Shown here one piece after another: positions 54,018 through 63,723 of a stretch of DNA of 64,000 nucleotides. Numbering within the stretch: the first letter of the stretch is position 1; every line of letters starts with the position of its first letter. The position numbers and the translations under genes were made by a program. Origin of the DNA: Vibrio tasmaniensis 1F-187 (GTDB taxonomy: Bacteria > Pseudomonadota > Gammaproteobacteria > Enterobacterales > Vibrionaceae). The notes under the pieces were generated by a model, which saw nothing but the letters and a program-made list of their open reading frames with translations, did no database searches and was not told where the DNA came from. The stretch lies in contig NZ_AJZM02000378.1 in NCBI RefSeq assembly GCF_000272405.2, positions 1 to 64,000 on the forward strand. Direction: 5' to 3'.

Positions 54018-55907
54018 ATGGATGCTGAGTTATTAGAGATTCAAAACTTTCTGGCACAATACCCCCCTTTCACAGAACTCCCAGAGGAGATGTTGGCGAA
54101 AGTGACCAGTAGCGTCGAAATTTCTTATTACCGCCAAGATACCCCTATCATTCACTTTGGTGATCAGATTAACGACCTTTACATTGTTCGAAGCGGCGAA
54201 GTAGAAGTCTATCGTCGTAAAGGTGAGCTCTATAACCGGCTGGATGAGGGACACTTATTTGGCCAAATGGGGCTACTCACCAACAATAAAGTTCGCTTCC
54301 CGGTAAAAGCAACAGAAGACACCCTACTCTACTGTATCCCTGAACCTATTTTCCAAGAACTCTACGACAACTATGATTCATTCGCTGACTTTGTCGAAGT
54401 AGAAGATAATGCGCGACTGCGTCAGGCTAACTCAGACAGCAACGACGCTAACGATCTAACCACGTCAAAGGTAAAGACGCTGCTGACTAGCGAAGCGCCA
54501 ATGATCGAAAAAACACGAACCATCCAACAAGCTGCTACCATGATGGCACAAGATAATGTTTCATCTTTGCTGATCATCGACCCGGATATTGTTGAAGATG
54601 ATGAAGACGATTCGACGCCCGTTATTGGCATCATTACCGACCGTGATCTGTGTACCCGAGTTTTAGCAGAAGGACTCGATCCATCGGATGAAGTATCAAG
54701 TGTAATGACAGCAGAGGTTATCTCGCTCGATCATAATGCCTATGTCTACGAAGCCATGATGACCATGCTTCGCTACAACGTGCATCACCTACCAGTACTA
54801 AAAGATAAGAAGCCTATTGGTATTATTGAAGCGACCGATATTGTACGTTACGAATCTCAAAACTCGCTGTTATTGGTAAGCAGCATCTTCCAACAGCAAA
54901 GCATCGAAGATCTTAAAGTCCTTTCTGAGCAAGTAAAAGACAGCTTTGTGCGCTTGGTTAACGAAGACGCCAACGCCCACATGGTGGGTACCGCAATGTC
55001 GGTAATTGGCCGTAGCTTTAAACAACGAATTATTGAACTAGCCGAAGATAAACTCGGTAAAGCGCCGATCCCTTATTGTTTCCTCGCGCTCGGCTCGATG
55101 GGGCGTGATGAGCAGCTGCTCGTTACTGACCAAGATAACGCCATTATTCTTGATGATACCTACGATGAGAAAAAGCACGGTAAGTACTTTGAAGAGCTGT
55201 CGACCTTCATTTGTGATGGCTTAGACCAATGTGGCTATGTGTACTGTACCGGTGACATCATGGCCACTAACCCAACTTGGCGTATGACACGTCGACAATG
55301 GGAAGAATGCTTCGCTGATTGGATTGATGATCCAAACCCGAAAGCACTACTGAACGCCTCTATCTTCTTTGATTTAGATGGTGTTTATGGCCGCTTAAAA
55401 TGGGCAGAACAGTTAAATAGCTTTATTGTAAGACGTGCGCGTAAGAACAACCGTTTCTTGGCGTGTCTTGCTCGCAACGCACTCAACCGAACACCGCCTC
55501 TGGGTTTCTTTAAAGATTTCGTAATGGAGAAAGATGGTCGTCATAACAACTCGATCAACCTTAAACGTCGTGGTACCGCACCACTTGCCGATCTAATCCG
55601 CGTTCACTCTTTAGCAGTCGCATCTCGCTCTAAGAACTCATTCGAACGTTTAGACGACATTATCGACGCAGGTATTTTGCCAAAAGGTCGAGCTCAAGAC
55701 TTGAAAGATGCGATGGAATTCATCTCTTTAGTTCGTATTCGCCACCAAGCCCACGATGTCGACAACAACATTGAGCCTGATAACAACATTGAGCCAGAGA
55801 ACTTGTCTGACTTCGAGCGACGTAATCTAAAGGATGCATTCCAAATATTAAGCAATGCACAGAACTTTCTTAAGTTCCGTTATCAAGCCAGCAATAAGTT
55901 TAAGTAG
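54018..55907 (+). CDS. cNMP-binding / CBS-pair / DUF294 nucleotidyltransferase-like protein
   Basis: 629 residues from the ATG at 54018 (GGA at 8-base spacing; an in-frame ATG at 54009 is less good). Order: cyclic-nucleotide-binding-type domain (about 15-130), two CBS motifs (about 155-290; 'SLLIIDPDIV', 'GIITDRDLCTRVL', 'HHLPVLKDKKPIGII'), DUF294 nucleotidyltransferase-like domain ('LGSMGRDEQLLVTDQDNAII', about 350-480) and DUF294_C. It resembles the GlnD-type uridylyltransferase core and may modify a protein or sense adenine nucleotides. The exonuclease gene follows by 5 bp. Confidence 0.88.
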   Translation: MDAELLEIQNFLAQYPPFTELPEEMLAKVTSSVEISYYRQDTPIIHFGDQINDLYIVRSGEVEVYRRKGELYNRLDEGHLFGQMGLLTNNKVRFPVKATEDTLLYCIPEPIFQELYDNYDSFADFVEVEDNARLRQANSDSNDANDLTTSKVKTLLTSEAPMIEKTRTIQQAATMMAQDNVSSLLIIDPDIVEDDEDDSTPVIGIITDRDLCTRVLAEGLDPSDEVSSVMTAEVISLDHNAYVYEAMMTMLRYNVHHLPVLKDKKPIGIIEATDIVRYESQNSLLLVSSIFQQQSIEDLKVLSEQVKDSFVRLVNEDANAHMVGTAMSVIGRSFKQRIIELAEDKLGKAPIPYCFLALGSMGRDEQLLVTDQDNAIILDDTYDEKKHGKYFEELSTFICDGLDQCGYVYCTGDIMATNPTWRMTRRQWEECFADWIDDPNPKALLNASIFFDLDGVYGRLKWAEQLNSFIVRRARKNNRFLACLARNALNRTPPLGFFKDFVMEKDGRHNNSINLKRRGTAPLADLIRVHSLAVASRSKNSFERLDDIIDAGILPKGRAQDLKDAMEFISLVRIRHQAHDVDNNIEPDNNIEPENLSDFERRNLKDAFQILSNAQNFLKFRYQASNKFK

Positions 55908-55912
55908 GCGCT

Positions 55913-56629
55913 ATGAACAAACTATTCAGATCACCTGCAGTCGATTGGCCATTTAAGTTTGCTCAGAAATTGGAACGAGCGAGAGACGAGCGCTTAAAGC
56001 AATTTTATAGCCAGCCTCTTCCTGCACCTGATACGCCATTATCAGAAGTGACTTTCTTAGCTGTCGACTTTGAGACAACGGGTTTAAACCCAAACAAAGA
56101 TGGCATCATTACCATTGGTCTAGTTCCGTTTACGCTAAATCGAATCTACCTAAGACAAGCCAAGCACTGGACCCTGAGACCAAAGCAGAAATTGGAAGAA
56201 GACTCGGTTGTTATCCATGGCATCACTCACAACGACATCATTGATGCGCCAGACTTAAGTGAAGTATTAGATGAGATCTTAGAGTCAATGGGCGGCCATA
56301 TCCCAGTCGTTCATTATCGCCGCATCGAGCGTGATTTCTTGGATAACGCGTTGAAGGTCAGATTAGGTGAAGGAATTGAGTTTCCAGTCCTCGACACGCT
56401 CGAGATTGAATCTCAAATCCAAAACAAACTGGCCGGCGGTCTATGGAATAAGCTAAAAGGTAAGAAGCCTGCGTCAGTAAGGCTTGGTCAGAGCCGTCGT
56501 AGATACCACTTGCCTGACTATACTCCGCATCATGCGTTAACTGATGCGATTGCGACAGCGGAGCTTCTACAAGCACAGATTGCGCACCATTTTAGCCCTG
56601 ATATGCCTGTTAAAGATTTCTGGTTATAG
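55913..56629 (+). CDS. DnaQ-like DEDDh 3'-5' exonuclease
   Basis: 238 residues. Exonuclease domain about 45-230 with ExoI 'LAVDFETTGLNP', ExoII around 'GITHNDIIDAPDLSEVL' and ExoIII His/Asp in 'PHHALTDAIATAELL'. It belongs to the DnaQ/Pol III epsilon-like group but is not the polymerase proofreading subunit itself. Five bp downstream of the DUF294 gene, a frequent pairing in gamma-proteobacteria; the joint function is not established. Terminator follows. Confidence 0.88.
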   Translation: MNKLFRSPAVDWPFKFAQKLERARDERLKQFYSQPLPAPDTPLSEVTFLAVDFETTGLNPNKDGIITIGLVPFTLNRIYLRQAKHWTLRPKQKLEEDSVVIHGITHNDIIDAPDLSEVLDEILESMGGHIPVVHYRRIERDFLDNALKVRLGEGIEFPVLDTLEIESQIQNKLAGGLWNKLKGKKPASVRLGQSRRRYHLPDYTPHHALTDAIATAELLQAQIAHHFSPDMPVKDFWL

Positions 56630-56713
56630 CTAAATTAAACACCATTTAAACGCGTATAAAGCGATTTAACTGTTAGCTACTGACTAATAGTTAATAGTGC
56701 ACACTTCAAAATT

Positions 56714-56752
56714 AAAAACGCTCACATCATCTAGATTGTGAGCGTTTTTCTT
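56714..56752. terminator. terminator after the exonuclease gene
   Basis: Stem AAAAACGCTCACA / TGTGAGCGTTTTT with a 10-base loop. Bidirectional between converging genes. Confidence 0.85.
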
Positions 56753-56788
56753 TTTCGCATGATTTTTTTTTGCGCCTGAAGAGAAAGT

Positions 56789-57481
56789 CTACTCGGCTGT
56801 CGGGCCAACCAATCTCATTTCCCAATCTTCAACTTCGCCAGTTTCAAGTCGACGTTCTACAAGCGTGCCCCAAGATTCCACTAAAGGCAGCTCCGCCAAT
56901 TCTCTAAGCTCTTGTTTATCCAAACAACCCGTGAACACCGCCCCCATAACCCGGCTTAACGGCCATTCTGGGTAAGGTCTTTCACACAGGGTAATCTCGT
57001 CACCGGAGCCGATATCACCCTCTTCCAAAACACGGAAGTACCAGCCAGTTCGAAGGGTATCTTGTAGCCTTCTTGCCATATCATTTTGATCGAATCGTAC
57101 ATTGAGCTTCCAACAAGGCATGCGCCCCTGTGAGACTTCCAATAAAGTAGATCCGATGCGAACCTTATCTTTCAAGCAAATGGATTGTTCCGTGATCCCG
57201 CTTGAGCTCAGGTTCTCGCCAAATGCGCCTGCAGATTGGAAGATGTCTTTGTCGCCCAGTTCTTGCTGCCAAACCGGATAGTGCTCACTTGGATAAATAT
57301 GAAGGGCTTTCTGAATACCGCCATGAAAGCGAGGGTCGCCTTGCTCATCGTTAATAAATCCAAGCTCAGTGGCGTATTGGCGCTCAGATAAAACCTGCTT
57401 ATTGATTGCACTCTGTGTACCGTGAGCAAAAGCAACGATCTTACCGCCCAAAACACTGTTTACTGTACCTAACTTCTTCAT
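56789..57481 (-). CDS. yiiM: MOSC-domain protein YiiM
   Basis: 230 residues from the ATG at 57481 (SD GGAAGGG). MOSC domain (about 45-165) with 'DEQGDPRFHGGIQKALHIYPSEHYPVW' in parts and 'MPCWKLNVRF', whose Cys can bind molybdenum cofactor, plus a 3-alpha C-terminal domain. In E. coli YiiM reduces N-hydroxylated base analogues such as 6-N-hydroxylaminopurine using molybdenum cofactor. Located between the serC terminator and the exonuclease, read on its own. Confidence 0.85.
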   Translation of the reverse strand: MKKLGTVNSVLGGKIVAFAHGTQSAINKQVLSERQYATELGFINDEQGDPRFHGGIQKALHIYPSEHYPVWQQELGDKDIFQSAGAFGENLSSSGITEQSICLKDKVRIGSTLLEVSQGRMPCWKLNVRFDQNDMARRLQDTLRTGWYFRVLEEGDIGSGDEITLCERPYPEWPLSRVMGAVFTGCLDKQELRELAELPLVESWGTLVERRLETGEVEDWEMRLVGPTAE

Positions 57482-57501
57482 ACCCTTCCTTTTCAGCAAG
57501 T

Positions 57502-57527
57502 AAAAAAAGAGGAGCTTTCGCTCCTCT
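57502..57527 (-). terminator. serC terminator
   Basis: Stem GAGGAGC / GCTCCTC with a TTTC loop, then seven T's on the minus strand. Confidence 0.85.
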
Positions 57528-57547
57528 TATTGTGAAATACGCCTTAA

Positions 57548-58642
57548 TTAAGCGTATTTCTCTTCAAAGTCTTTCATGAAGTTGACTAATACTTGCACAC
57601 CTTCCAAAGACATTGCGTTGTATAGTGATGCTCGCATCCCACCTACCGCTCTGTGACCTTTTAGTGATTTCAGACCAGCAGCATCAGCCAACTCTAAAAA
57701 CTTAGCATCTAGCTCTGGTTTCGCTAATTGGAATGGCACGTTCATTCTTGAACGGTTTACTGTATGAACATCGTTTCTGTAGAAAGCTGAGCTATCAATC
57801 GCATTATAAAGCAGCGCAGCTTTCTCTTTGTTCACTAATTCCATCGCTTCAACACCACCTTGAGCTTTCAACCACTTGAATACAAGGCCTGATAGGTACC
57901 AAGCGTACGTTGGCGGTGTGTTGAACATTGAGTCTTTTTCAGCAAGTACTTTGTAGTTAAGAATGCTCGGCAATACGTCGTTTGCTAGCTCTAGCAGATC
58001 ATCACGCACGATAGCAATGCAAATACCAGCGGGGCCTATATTCTTTTGAGCGCCAGCGTAGATAACACCGTACTGAGACACATCGATCTTACGAGACAGA
58101 ATGTTAGATGACATATCCGCTACGATTGGCTTATCCGTTTGAGGAAGCTCACTGATTTCAATACCATCGATGGTCTCATTTGGACAGAAATGTACATACG
58201 CCGCTTCCGGGTCGATTTTCCAATCTTTAGCTGGAACAACCGCTGCTTTGCCATCAATTGACGTCTTGGCGTTGAATACATCGATTTCGCAATATTTGCT
58301 CGCTTCAGTCACTGCACTTTCTGCCCAGTAACCCGCATCAATGTAAGTCGCTTTCGTCGCGTCACCTAAAAGGTTTAGAGGAACAGCAGCGAATTGAGCA
58401 CGAGCGCCCCCCTGACAAAAAAGAACTTTGTAGTTGTCTGGGATGTTCAGAAGATCACGTAGGTCCTGTTCGGACTCGTCAGCAACTTGAATAAATTCCT
58501 TGCTGCGATGGCTGATTTCCATCACGGAAGTCCCTAAACCATTCCAATCAATAAAGTCCGCCTGCGCTTGTTTCATTACCGGTTTAGGCAGTGCAGCTGG
58601 GCCAGCACTGAAGTTGAATACGTTATCTAATGTAAGTTCCAT
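57548..58642 (-). CDS. serC: phosphoserine aminotransferase
   Basis: 364 residues from the ATG at 58642, close to E. coli SerC (362); the frame is open 60 bases further up but without support. Class V PLP enzyme making 3-phosphoserine from 3-phosphohydroxypyruvate and glutamate; the same enzyme serves pyridoxal phosphate synthesis. N-terminus '[14 protein letters not shown]', PLP lysine in '[12 protein letters not shown]', and '[18 protein letters not shown]' near the end. An SD AGGAG lies upstream. Confidence 0.93.
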   Translation of the reverse strand: MELTLDNVFNFSAGPAALPKPVMKQAQADFIDWNGLGTSVMEISHRSKEFIQVADESEQDLRDLLNIPDNYKVLFCQGGARAQFAAVPLNLLGDATKATYIDAGYWAESAVTEASKYCEIDVFNAKTSIDGKAAVVPAKDWKIDPEAAYVHFCPNETIDGIEISELPQTDKPIVADMSSNILSRKIDVSQYGVIYAGAQKNIGPAGICIAIVRDDLLELANDVLPSILNYKVLAEKDSMFNTPPTYAWYLSGLVFKWLKAQGGVEAMELVNKEKAALLYNAIDSSAFYRNDVHTVNRSRMNVPFQLAKPELDAKFLELADAAGLKSLKGHRAVGGMRASLYNAMSLEGVQVLVNFMKDFEEKYA

Positions 58643-58710
58643 GGGGATGATTGCTCCTGCTAAATAATAACTATGCAAGTAATACCATGTTTTACCCAAC
58701 ATAAAAACAA

Positions 58711-58736
58711 CAAAAGAGGTCTTAAGACCTCTTTTG
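58711..58736. terminator. terminator between the DUF945 gene and serC
   Basis: A perfect 26-base palindrome with arms CAAAAGAGGTCTT / AAGACCTCTTTTG, T-rich on both sides; it ends the DUF945 transcript. Confidence 0.8.
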
Positions 58737-58805
58737 TTTTGTACCGTATAAAATGTTTAAGCTTAACCTGCTAAATCACCCTATCAGTATTCAAGCCTGT
58801 TCTGT

Positions 58806-60068
58806 TTATTGAACAAAAACCGGCATAAGTAGAGCGATTAATGGAATTTCTTGTCCATTTTCGAACACTAGGTTTCCATTTTCTAAGTCAGCGCTGATTT
58901 CATAACCACTTTCTGTTTCCTTGATCATTTCCATCACAAGCAATTCATCGATACCTTCACGGATGAATGGGTACTCTTCAACAAGCTCATTTGAGAAGCT
59001 AGAGTGAACGTTACCCGTTAATGCCGGCATGATCATCGAAGGATTACTGCTGATGTTTTCGGTTCCTTCCGGTACGCTCACTAACCACTTAGATTCGAAT
59101 TGACCCTTACCTAGATCTAACGACATATTGTTCATTGAAAGGTCGAAGCCTTTAGCAAACAGGATATCGATAAATGGAATGATCTCGGCAACGTCTTCTT
59201 GCGTCATTACTGGATTAGATTGGTAAATCTCAAAGATTTTCTCAAACGATTCGCTATCCAATTTCGACATTTCGAAATCGACGTTTAGGTTGTTCAACTG
59301 GCCTTCACTGGTCTCGATGTTTGCGATATCCAGCTTAAGGTTGCTGCGCAGACGCTTAGTCGCTTCATCTAGATGTGATTCAAAATCGTACTTAGAGTTT
59401 TCAATGGTCATGAAAGGCTGCATTGCAGAGTCTGTAACCAAGAAGCTATCGATAGTAAAATTCTGAGAACCTAACCAGTAGCCTTTCGCTTGTTGACCTG
59501 AACCTACACCTTTTAGGTTTGACAGTGTTACCTCTTCACCGGTTTCAAAATCAATTTGAACTGAAGGGATTGAAAGCTCGTAATCAACTTGCCCTAAAAC
59601 AGTGGCATGGCCAGACAGATTCGATTTCGTGATTGATACCGAAGTACCATTCTCATCAGAACCTTGATGATTGAACTGGCTTAACTCGAAGTTAAAGTCC
59701 GTGTTGCCGTTTAGCTCAGTGCTAGTTGTCAGAGTTAGAGGCAGAATATCAGTATTATCAAACGTCGACAGTGCATTCAGGCTCACCAAACCGTGGCTAA
59801 CCGCACTATTGATGACAAACTCACTCGGCAGCCCATCAATCGCGAGTTGTTCTTTCAGGTTTTCATCGGTCACAGTTAGGCGAGTAGTTACGTTAGAAGA
59901 CAGGTAACCTCTATCGTACTCCACGATCTCCGCTTGAATGCTTGAATTGTTAAGCTTTGCAACACCATCGGTAATGGCATTTTGTCCAATTTGGCCAACC
60001 GCTAGTGGCCAACAAAGTGCCAATGAGATTGCGCCGCCAATTGCACCAATTTTTCTTAACTGTTCCAT
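58806..60068 (-). CDS. DUF945 (YdgA-like) periplasmic protein
   Basis: 420 residues with an N-terminal hydrophobic segment (about 8-28) acting as signal anchor, then a long beta-rich region with repeated 'D.ANI..SEG', 'MSLDLGKGQFESKW' and similar strands. The family DUF945 (E. coli YdgA) is of unsettled function and is associated with the envelope. It is in the same order upstream of serC as in other Vibrio, by my recollection. Terminator between. Confidence 0.82.
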   Translation of the reverse strand: MEQLRKIGAIGGAISLALCWPLAVGQIGQNAITDGVAKLNNSSIQAEIVEYDRGYLSSNVTTRLTVTDENLKEQLAIDGLPSEFVINSAVSHGLVSLNALSTFDNTDILPLTLTTSTELNGNTDFNFELSQFNHQGSDENGTSVSITKSNLSGHATVLGQVDYELSIPSVQIDFETGEEVTLSNLKGVGSGQQAKGYWLGSQNFTIDSFLVTDSAMQPFMTIENSKYDFESHLDEATKRLRSNLKLDIANIETSEGQLNNLNVDFEMSKLDSESFEKIFEIYQSNPVMTQEDVAEIIPFIDILFAKGFDLSMNNMSLDLGKGQFESKWLVSVPEGTENISSNPSMIMPALTGNVHSSFSNELVEEYPFIREGIDELLVMEMIKETESGYEISADLENGNLVFENGQEIPLIALLMPVFVQ

Positions 60069-60250
60069 GAGTTCTCTTTCTACACGTGTCTGTTTTTTTA
60101 GTCTAACCCATCAGTAGCAAACAAGAAACATTGAGTTAAATCAGTCTATTGCTCGATACTTCGATTGCCTCAATAAATTAACGGCTAGCTCTCATCCTTA
60201 TTCGGCGGTTCTTGCTAGGCTAGAGACATCGCTACTATTAAGGTTGAGCT

Positions 60251-62194
60251 GTGAATCAATACGCTGTTATCTGTTTGGACAATAATCCGGTTAGCATTGA
60301 AAGAATACGTTCGGAGCTGGCTCCGTTGGCTTCTGTATTCGATATTTATACTGCCGAGAACATAGAAGACGCGCATCACGCATTAGAAGATATTCATGAT
60401 CACAACCAAACTGTAGCCTTGGTGATCACTCATCATCATTCTGAATTTAATGGCGTGCAATTTCTGATTGAACTCGAACAGCTGCCCCATAGTAATACCG
60501 CAAGAACGATATTAGTCAGCGCTTCGTCAGACATTCAATCCATTCTAACCGCTGTAAATGAAGGCAGGCTCAACCACTGTCTAACCAAGCCAGTTCAAGA
60601 TCAGGTTCTATTCAAATCAGCGCAAAAAGAGCTAACGTCTTTTGTCATCCAATACGACTCAGAAAACCTGCTCTCTTACAGCGATGCATTGGATCAACAG
60701 CGCTTACTCAGAGCGCACATTGAACAAAAGATTCACTCTTTCCAATCGGGTTTCATTCACGATTACCACCAGCTTTCTGACAATGCCCTTGCTGAGCGTG
60801 TCGTCAGTGCTCTGCAGGATGTCTTTTCAAAAGATGATAAAACCAAGGCCATTCGTGATTATTCACCAGAGCATCTGCTGACGGTTGAGGGCGAAGATAA
60901 TCGCTTTCTTTGGTTAATTATTGAAGGTGAAGCGGCGCTCTATAAAAAAGATGAACTGGGGCAGCAACGCGAAGTTGTGCGTCACTCTAAGGGCAATATT
61001 GTCGGAGGGATGTCATTCGTGACGGGTGAGCCTTCGTTCTCTACTGCGATTACTCTGACTCAGACCCAAGTCATCAAACTGGATAAAGATAGCTTTGCTC
61101 AGGTGATGCATTCAAACAACACTCTGCTGCCGCTGTTTACCAATCTACTACTCCGTCACTTTAACCGACGATTACAAAGAAGCATCAACAATAAGATCCA
61201 GCTTCAGCAAACGCTAGAATCGTTGGAATCTGCACATCAACAATTGATAGAGAAAGAGAAGATGGCGATGCTCGGCCAACTCGTGGCGGGTGTTGCACAT
61301 GAGTTGAACAACCCGATTGCAGCGATCTTGCGAAGCATTGAAACCTTGTCTGAACATCTCGATCAAATACTCGAGAACTCGGCACTCCCAGAATCCAATA
61401 AAGGGACGGATGTATTAGCACAGTCAAAAATGGCGAAGCCACTATCAACAGCTCAAGAAAGACAAATTGTAAAACACCTCACCTCTACTATCGATGACCG
61501 CGCGCTAGCTAAAAAAGCCGTAAGACTGAACCTGAGCCAAGACTCTGCGGTTTTAGATACCTTAAAAGACTCCCCTGTCGCAGGCAAAGAGCTGCTCAAT
61601 GACTTAGAGCATTATCACTATGTTGGAAACTCTATCCGCTCAATTCAAGTTTGCAGCAAACGTATTGCCGATATGGTCAAAAGCCTAAAAAGCTATGCCC
61701 GAGAAGATGAAGAGGTCCGCCACTACACAGATATCCACGAAGGGCTTGAAGATACGTTAGTGATCTTTGAAAACAGGCTCAAACATCACCAACTTGAAAA
61801 ACACTACGACACCGACTTGCCGCTTCTATTGTGCCAGTCGCTCTCGCTGCAACAAGTGTGGACCAACCTTCTCTCTAATGCACTTGATGCTCTTTCAGAG
61901 CGAGGCAAAGTCTCTATCACCACGTCTCAAGAAACTAAAGGTGACGACACGTTTCTTGTAGTGCAAATATCGGACACTGGACACGGTATCGCCAAAGAAG
62001 ACATCAACACTATTTTCAACCCAAACTTCACGACCAAAAAAGAAGGCAACTTCGGTTTAGGGATTGGGTTATCCATTTCTCAACAAATCGTTTCGGCTCA
62101 TCAAGGTTTTATTTTGGTGGAGTCTGAGGTAGGCAGCCATACACACATGCAAGTGTGGCTTCCATTCAAACAAGAAGGAGCACCTCATGAATAA
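60251..62194 (+). CDS. sensor kinase with degenerate receiver and cNMP-binding-like domain
   Basis: 647 residues, starting GTG with AAGG upstream. Order: receiver-like domain (about 1-125) in which the phospho-acceptor position 61 is His and one acidic-pocket Asp is Asn; cNMP-binding-like domain (about 190-310, 'LWLIIEGEAALYKK', 'SKGNIVGGMSF'); coiled linker; HisKA with His350 ('GVAHELNNPIAA'); a long insert; HATPase ('NLLSNALDAL', 'GLGIGLSISQQ'). No membrane segment. It overlaps the next gene by 8 bp, whose receiver is intact, so that protein is its probable target. Confidence 0.88.
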   Translation: MNQYAVICLDNNPVSIERIRSELAPLASVFDIYTAENIEDAHHALEDIHDHNQTVALVITHHHSEFNGVQFLIELEQLPHSNTARTILVSASSDIQSILTAVNEGRLNHCLTKPVQDQVLFKSAQKELTSFVIQYDSENLLSYSDALDQQRLLRAHIEQKIHSFQSGFIHDYHQLSDNALAERVVSALQDVFSKDDKTKAIRDYSPEHLLTVEGEDNRFLWLIIEGEAALYKKDELGQQREVVRHSKGNIVGGMSFVTGEPSFSTAITLTQTQVIKLDKDSFAQVMHSNNTLLPLFTNLLLRHFNRRLQRSINNKIQLQQTLESLESAHQQLIEKEKMAMLGQLVAGVAHELNNPIAAILRSIETLSEHLDQILENSALPESNKGTDVLAQSKMAKPLSTAQERQIVKHLTSTIDDRALAKKAVRLNLSQDSAVLDTLKDSPVAGKELLNDLEHYHYVGNSIRSIQVCSKRIADMVKSLKSYAREDEEVRHYTDIHEGLEDTLVIFENRLKHHQLEKHYDTDLPLLLCQSLSLQQVWTNLLSNALDALSERGKVSITTSQETKGDDTFLVVQISDTGHGIAKEDINTIFNPNFTTKKEGNFGLGIGLSISQQIVSAHQGFILVESEVGSHTHMQVWLPFKQEGAPHE

Positions 62195-62684
62195 GTACCT
62201 AATTTTATGTGTCGATGATGAGCCAGAGGTTCTCAACAGTGTCCTTCAAGATTTAGCACCATTTGAAGACAATTTTATTGTTGAAGGAGCCGAATCGGTC
62301 GATGAAGCTAAGCAAGTGATTAAAGAAATGGGACAGGAAGGTATTAAACTCGCCTTAATCTTGTGTGACCACATCATGCCTGACAAAACGGGTATCGATT
62401 TTCTTATCGAACTTAACCAGCACGACTCTACAAAGCCAACACGCAAGCTGCTGCTCACCGGGCAAGCTGGGCTAGAAGATACCGTCACAGCAATTAACAA
62501 CGCGGCGCTTGATTTTTATATTTCAAAACCTTGGCAAGGCGATCAACTTAGAGACACGATTACTCAACAACTGACAGACTATGTCATTGCAAACGACAAG
62601 CAGTTGTTAAACTGGACTTCCATTTTAGATACTGAGCGAATACTGACATCAATGTCAGACAAGCGAACTAGTTTCAGTGAATAG
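62187..62684 (+). CDS. single-domain response regulator with C-terminal extension
   Basis: 165 residues: receiver (about 1-125) with Asp10, Asp11 pocket ('CVDDEP'), phospho-acceptor Asp61 ('ILCDHIMPDKTG') and Lys in 'ISKPWQ'. A short helical C-terminal tail of about 35 residues has no known output domain. It aligns end to end with the degenerate N-terminal receiver of the kinase, with which it overlaps by 8 bp. It is therefore a duplicated partner; output probably by protein contact. Confidence 0.88.
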   Translation: MNKYLILCVDDEPEVLNSVLQDLAPFEDNFIVEGAESVDEAKQVIKEMGQEGIKLALILCDHIMPDKTGIDFLIELNQHDSTKPTRKLLLTGQAGLEDTVTAINNAALDFYISKPWQGDQLRDTITQQLTDYVIANDKQLLNWTSILDTERILTSMSDKRTSFSE

Positions 62685-63043
62685 CGATAGGTTGGTAAAT
62701 AGAGGTTGTTTGCTGAATAGTGATTAGATGATGAATAGCGATTAGTTAGTCGCGATGCATCTTTGACACTAAGTGTATTTTGTATAACAGCGAGTAAATT
62801 AAGTGTATCTAATAGTTATCGATAACAAGTGAATGGATACTAGATTTTGTTAAATAACCCTAAAACATGAGATCTCTGTAACAGAGCAGTACTTTACTTG
62901 CTTGTTTTTTAGCTAAATGACAAATGAATAGCATTTTTATGGGTTACTTTTCCGCGAGTTAGATTAAACTGTCTCAATGTTTATGGTTTGGCTATTTTTT
63001 ATCAAACCAAAGGGATCAACACTAATAAAGGTTTACGGTCGTT
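62679..63043. other. intergenic region with short direct repeats
   Basis: About 360 bp. Immediately after the response regulator, GAATAG(C/T)GAT(T)AG occurs three times (around 62680, 62714 and 62731) with intervening GGTAAATAG-like copies. Otherwise AT-rich with the OMP promoter; no gene seen. Confidence 0.5.
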
Positions 63044-63598
63044 ATGCGCAAAATTCTACTTACTACCGCTATGCTATTGGCTTCTAGCCAAGCACTAGCT
63101 GTCGATGGACAACCAAATGAACAAGCACAAGTAATGAGCAACTTTAGCTACGATTACTTTGACGCTCGTATCGGTGCGAGCCCAATTACATTTGGTGGTG
63201 CGTTCAGTAAGTCAATCCACCCGAATGCTCACGCAGTAGCGCGTATCGATTCAGAATTTGAAGGCGATTACGACTCTGCTGTAGGTCTTGGTTTCCACGC
63301 TCCAATTAACAACTGGGCAGATCTAACGGGTGAAATGCTAGCTCGTATAGTTCAACCAGCAGCGAAAAGCTCTCCTGATGTTGGTATGGAATTCAACGTT
63401 GGTGTTCGTCAATGGCTTGGCCCACAACTAGAAGTTGGCGGCAAAGGCGGTTACGTTTCTATCGATGATAAAGATGATTGGATCGGTTCTGCTTACGTGC
63501 GTTTCCACTCTACAGAACTATTCTCTCTAGGTGCAGAAGTTCGTATCAATGATTTCTACGGTGATCAGTTAATGTTCACGACTCGTTTCAAGCTTTAA
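63044..63598 (+). CDS. outer-membrane beta-barrel protein next to tfoX
   Basis: 184 residues with a signal peptide (about 1-19, SSQALA-V). Mature strands such as 'YDYFDARIGASPITFGGAFS', 'HAVARIDSEFEG', 'GMEFNVGVRQWLG' and the end 'LMFTTRFKL' suggest a small barrel, although the C-terminal residue is Leu rather than Phe. No named family. Codon use is strongly biased, suggesting abundant expression. Terminator shared with tfoX. Confidence 0.75.
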   Translation: MRKILLTTAMLLASSQALAVDGQPNEQAQVMSNFSYDYFDARIGASPITFGGAFSKSIHPNAHAVARIDSEFEGDYDSAVGLGFHAPINNWADLTGEMLARIVQPAAKSSPDVGMEFNVGVRQWLGPQLEVGGKGGYVSIDDKDDWIGSAYVRFHSTELFSLGAEVRINDFYGDQLMFTTRFKL

Positions 63599-63656
63599 GT
63601 AAAACGAGAAAGCTCTTCATATGGGCTTAGCCTTTAAAACGGGCTAGATAGAAACA

Positions 63657-63683
63657 AAAAACCGAGGAAATCCCTCGGTTTTT
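63657..63683. terminator. bidirectional terminator between the OMP gene and tfoX
   Basis: Stem AAAAACCGAGG / CCTCGGTTTTT with a 5-base loop. Confidence 0.85.
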
Positions 63684-63723
63684 ATATATAAACAGTAATC
63701 TTATGCATATACAGGCGATATCT

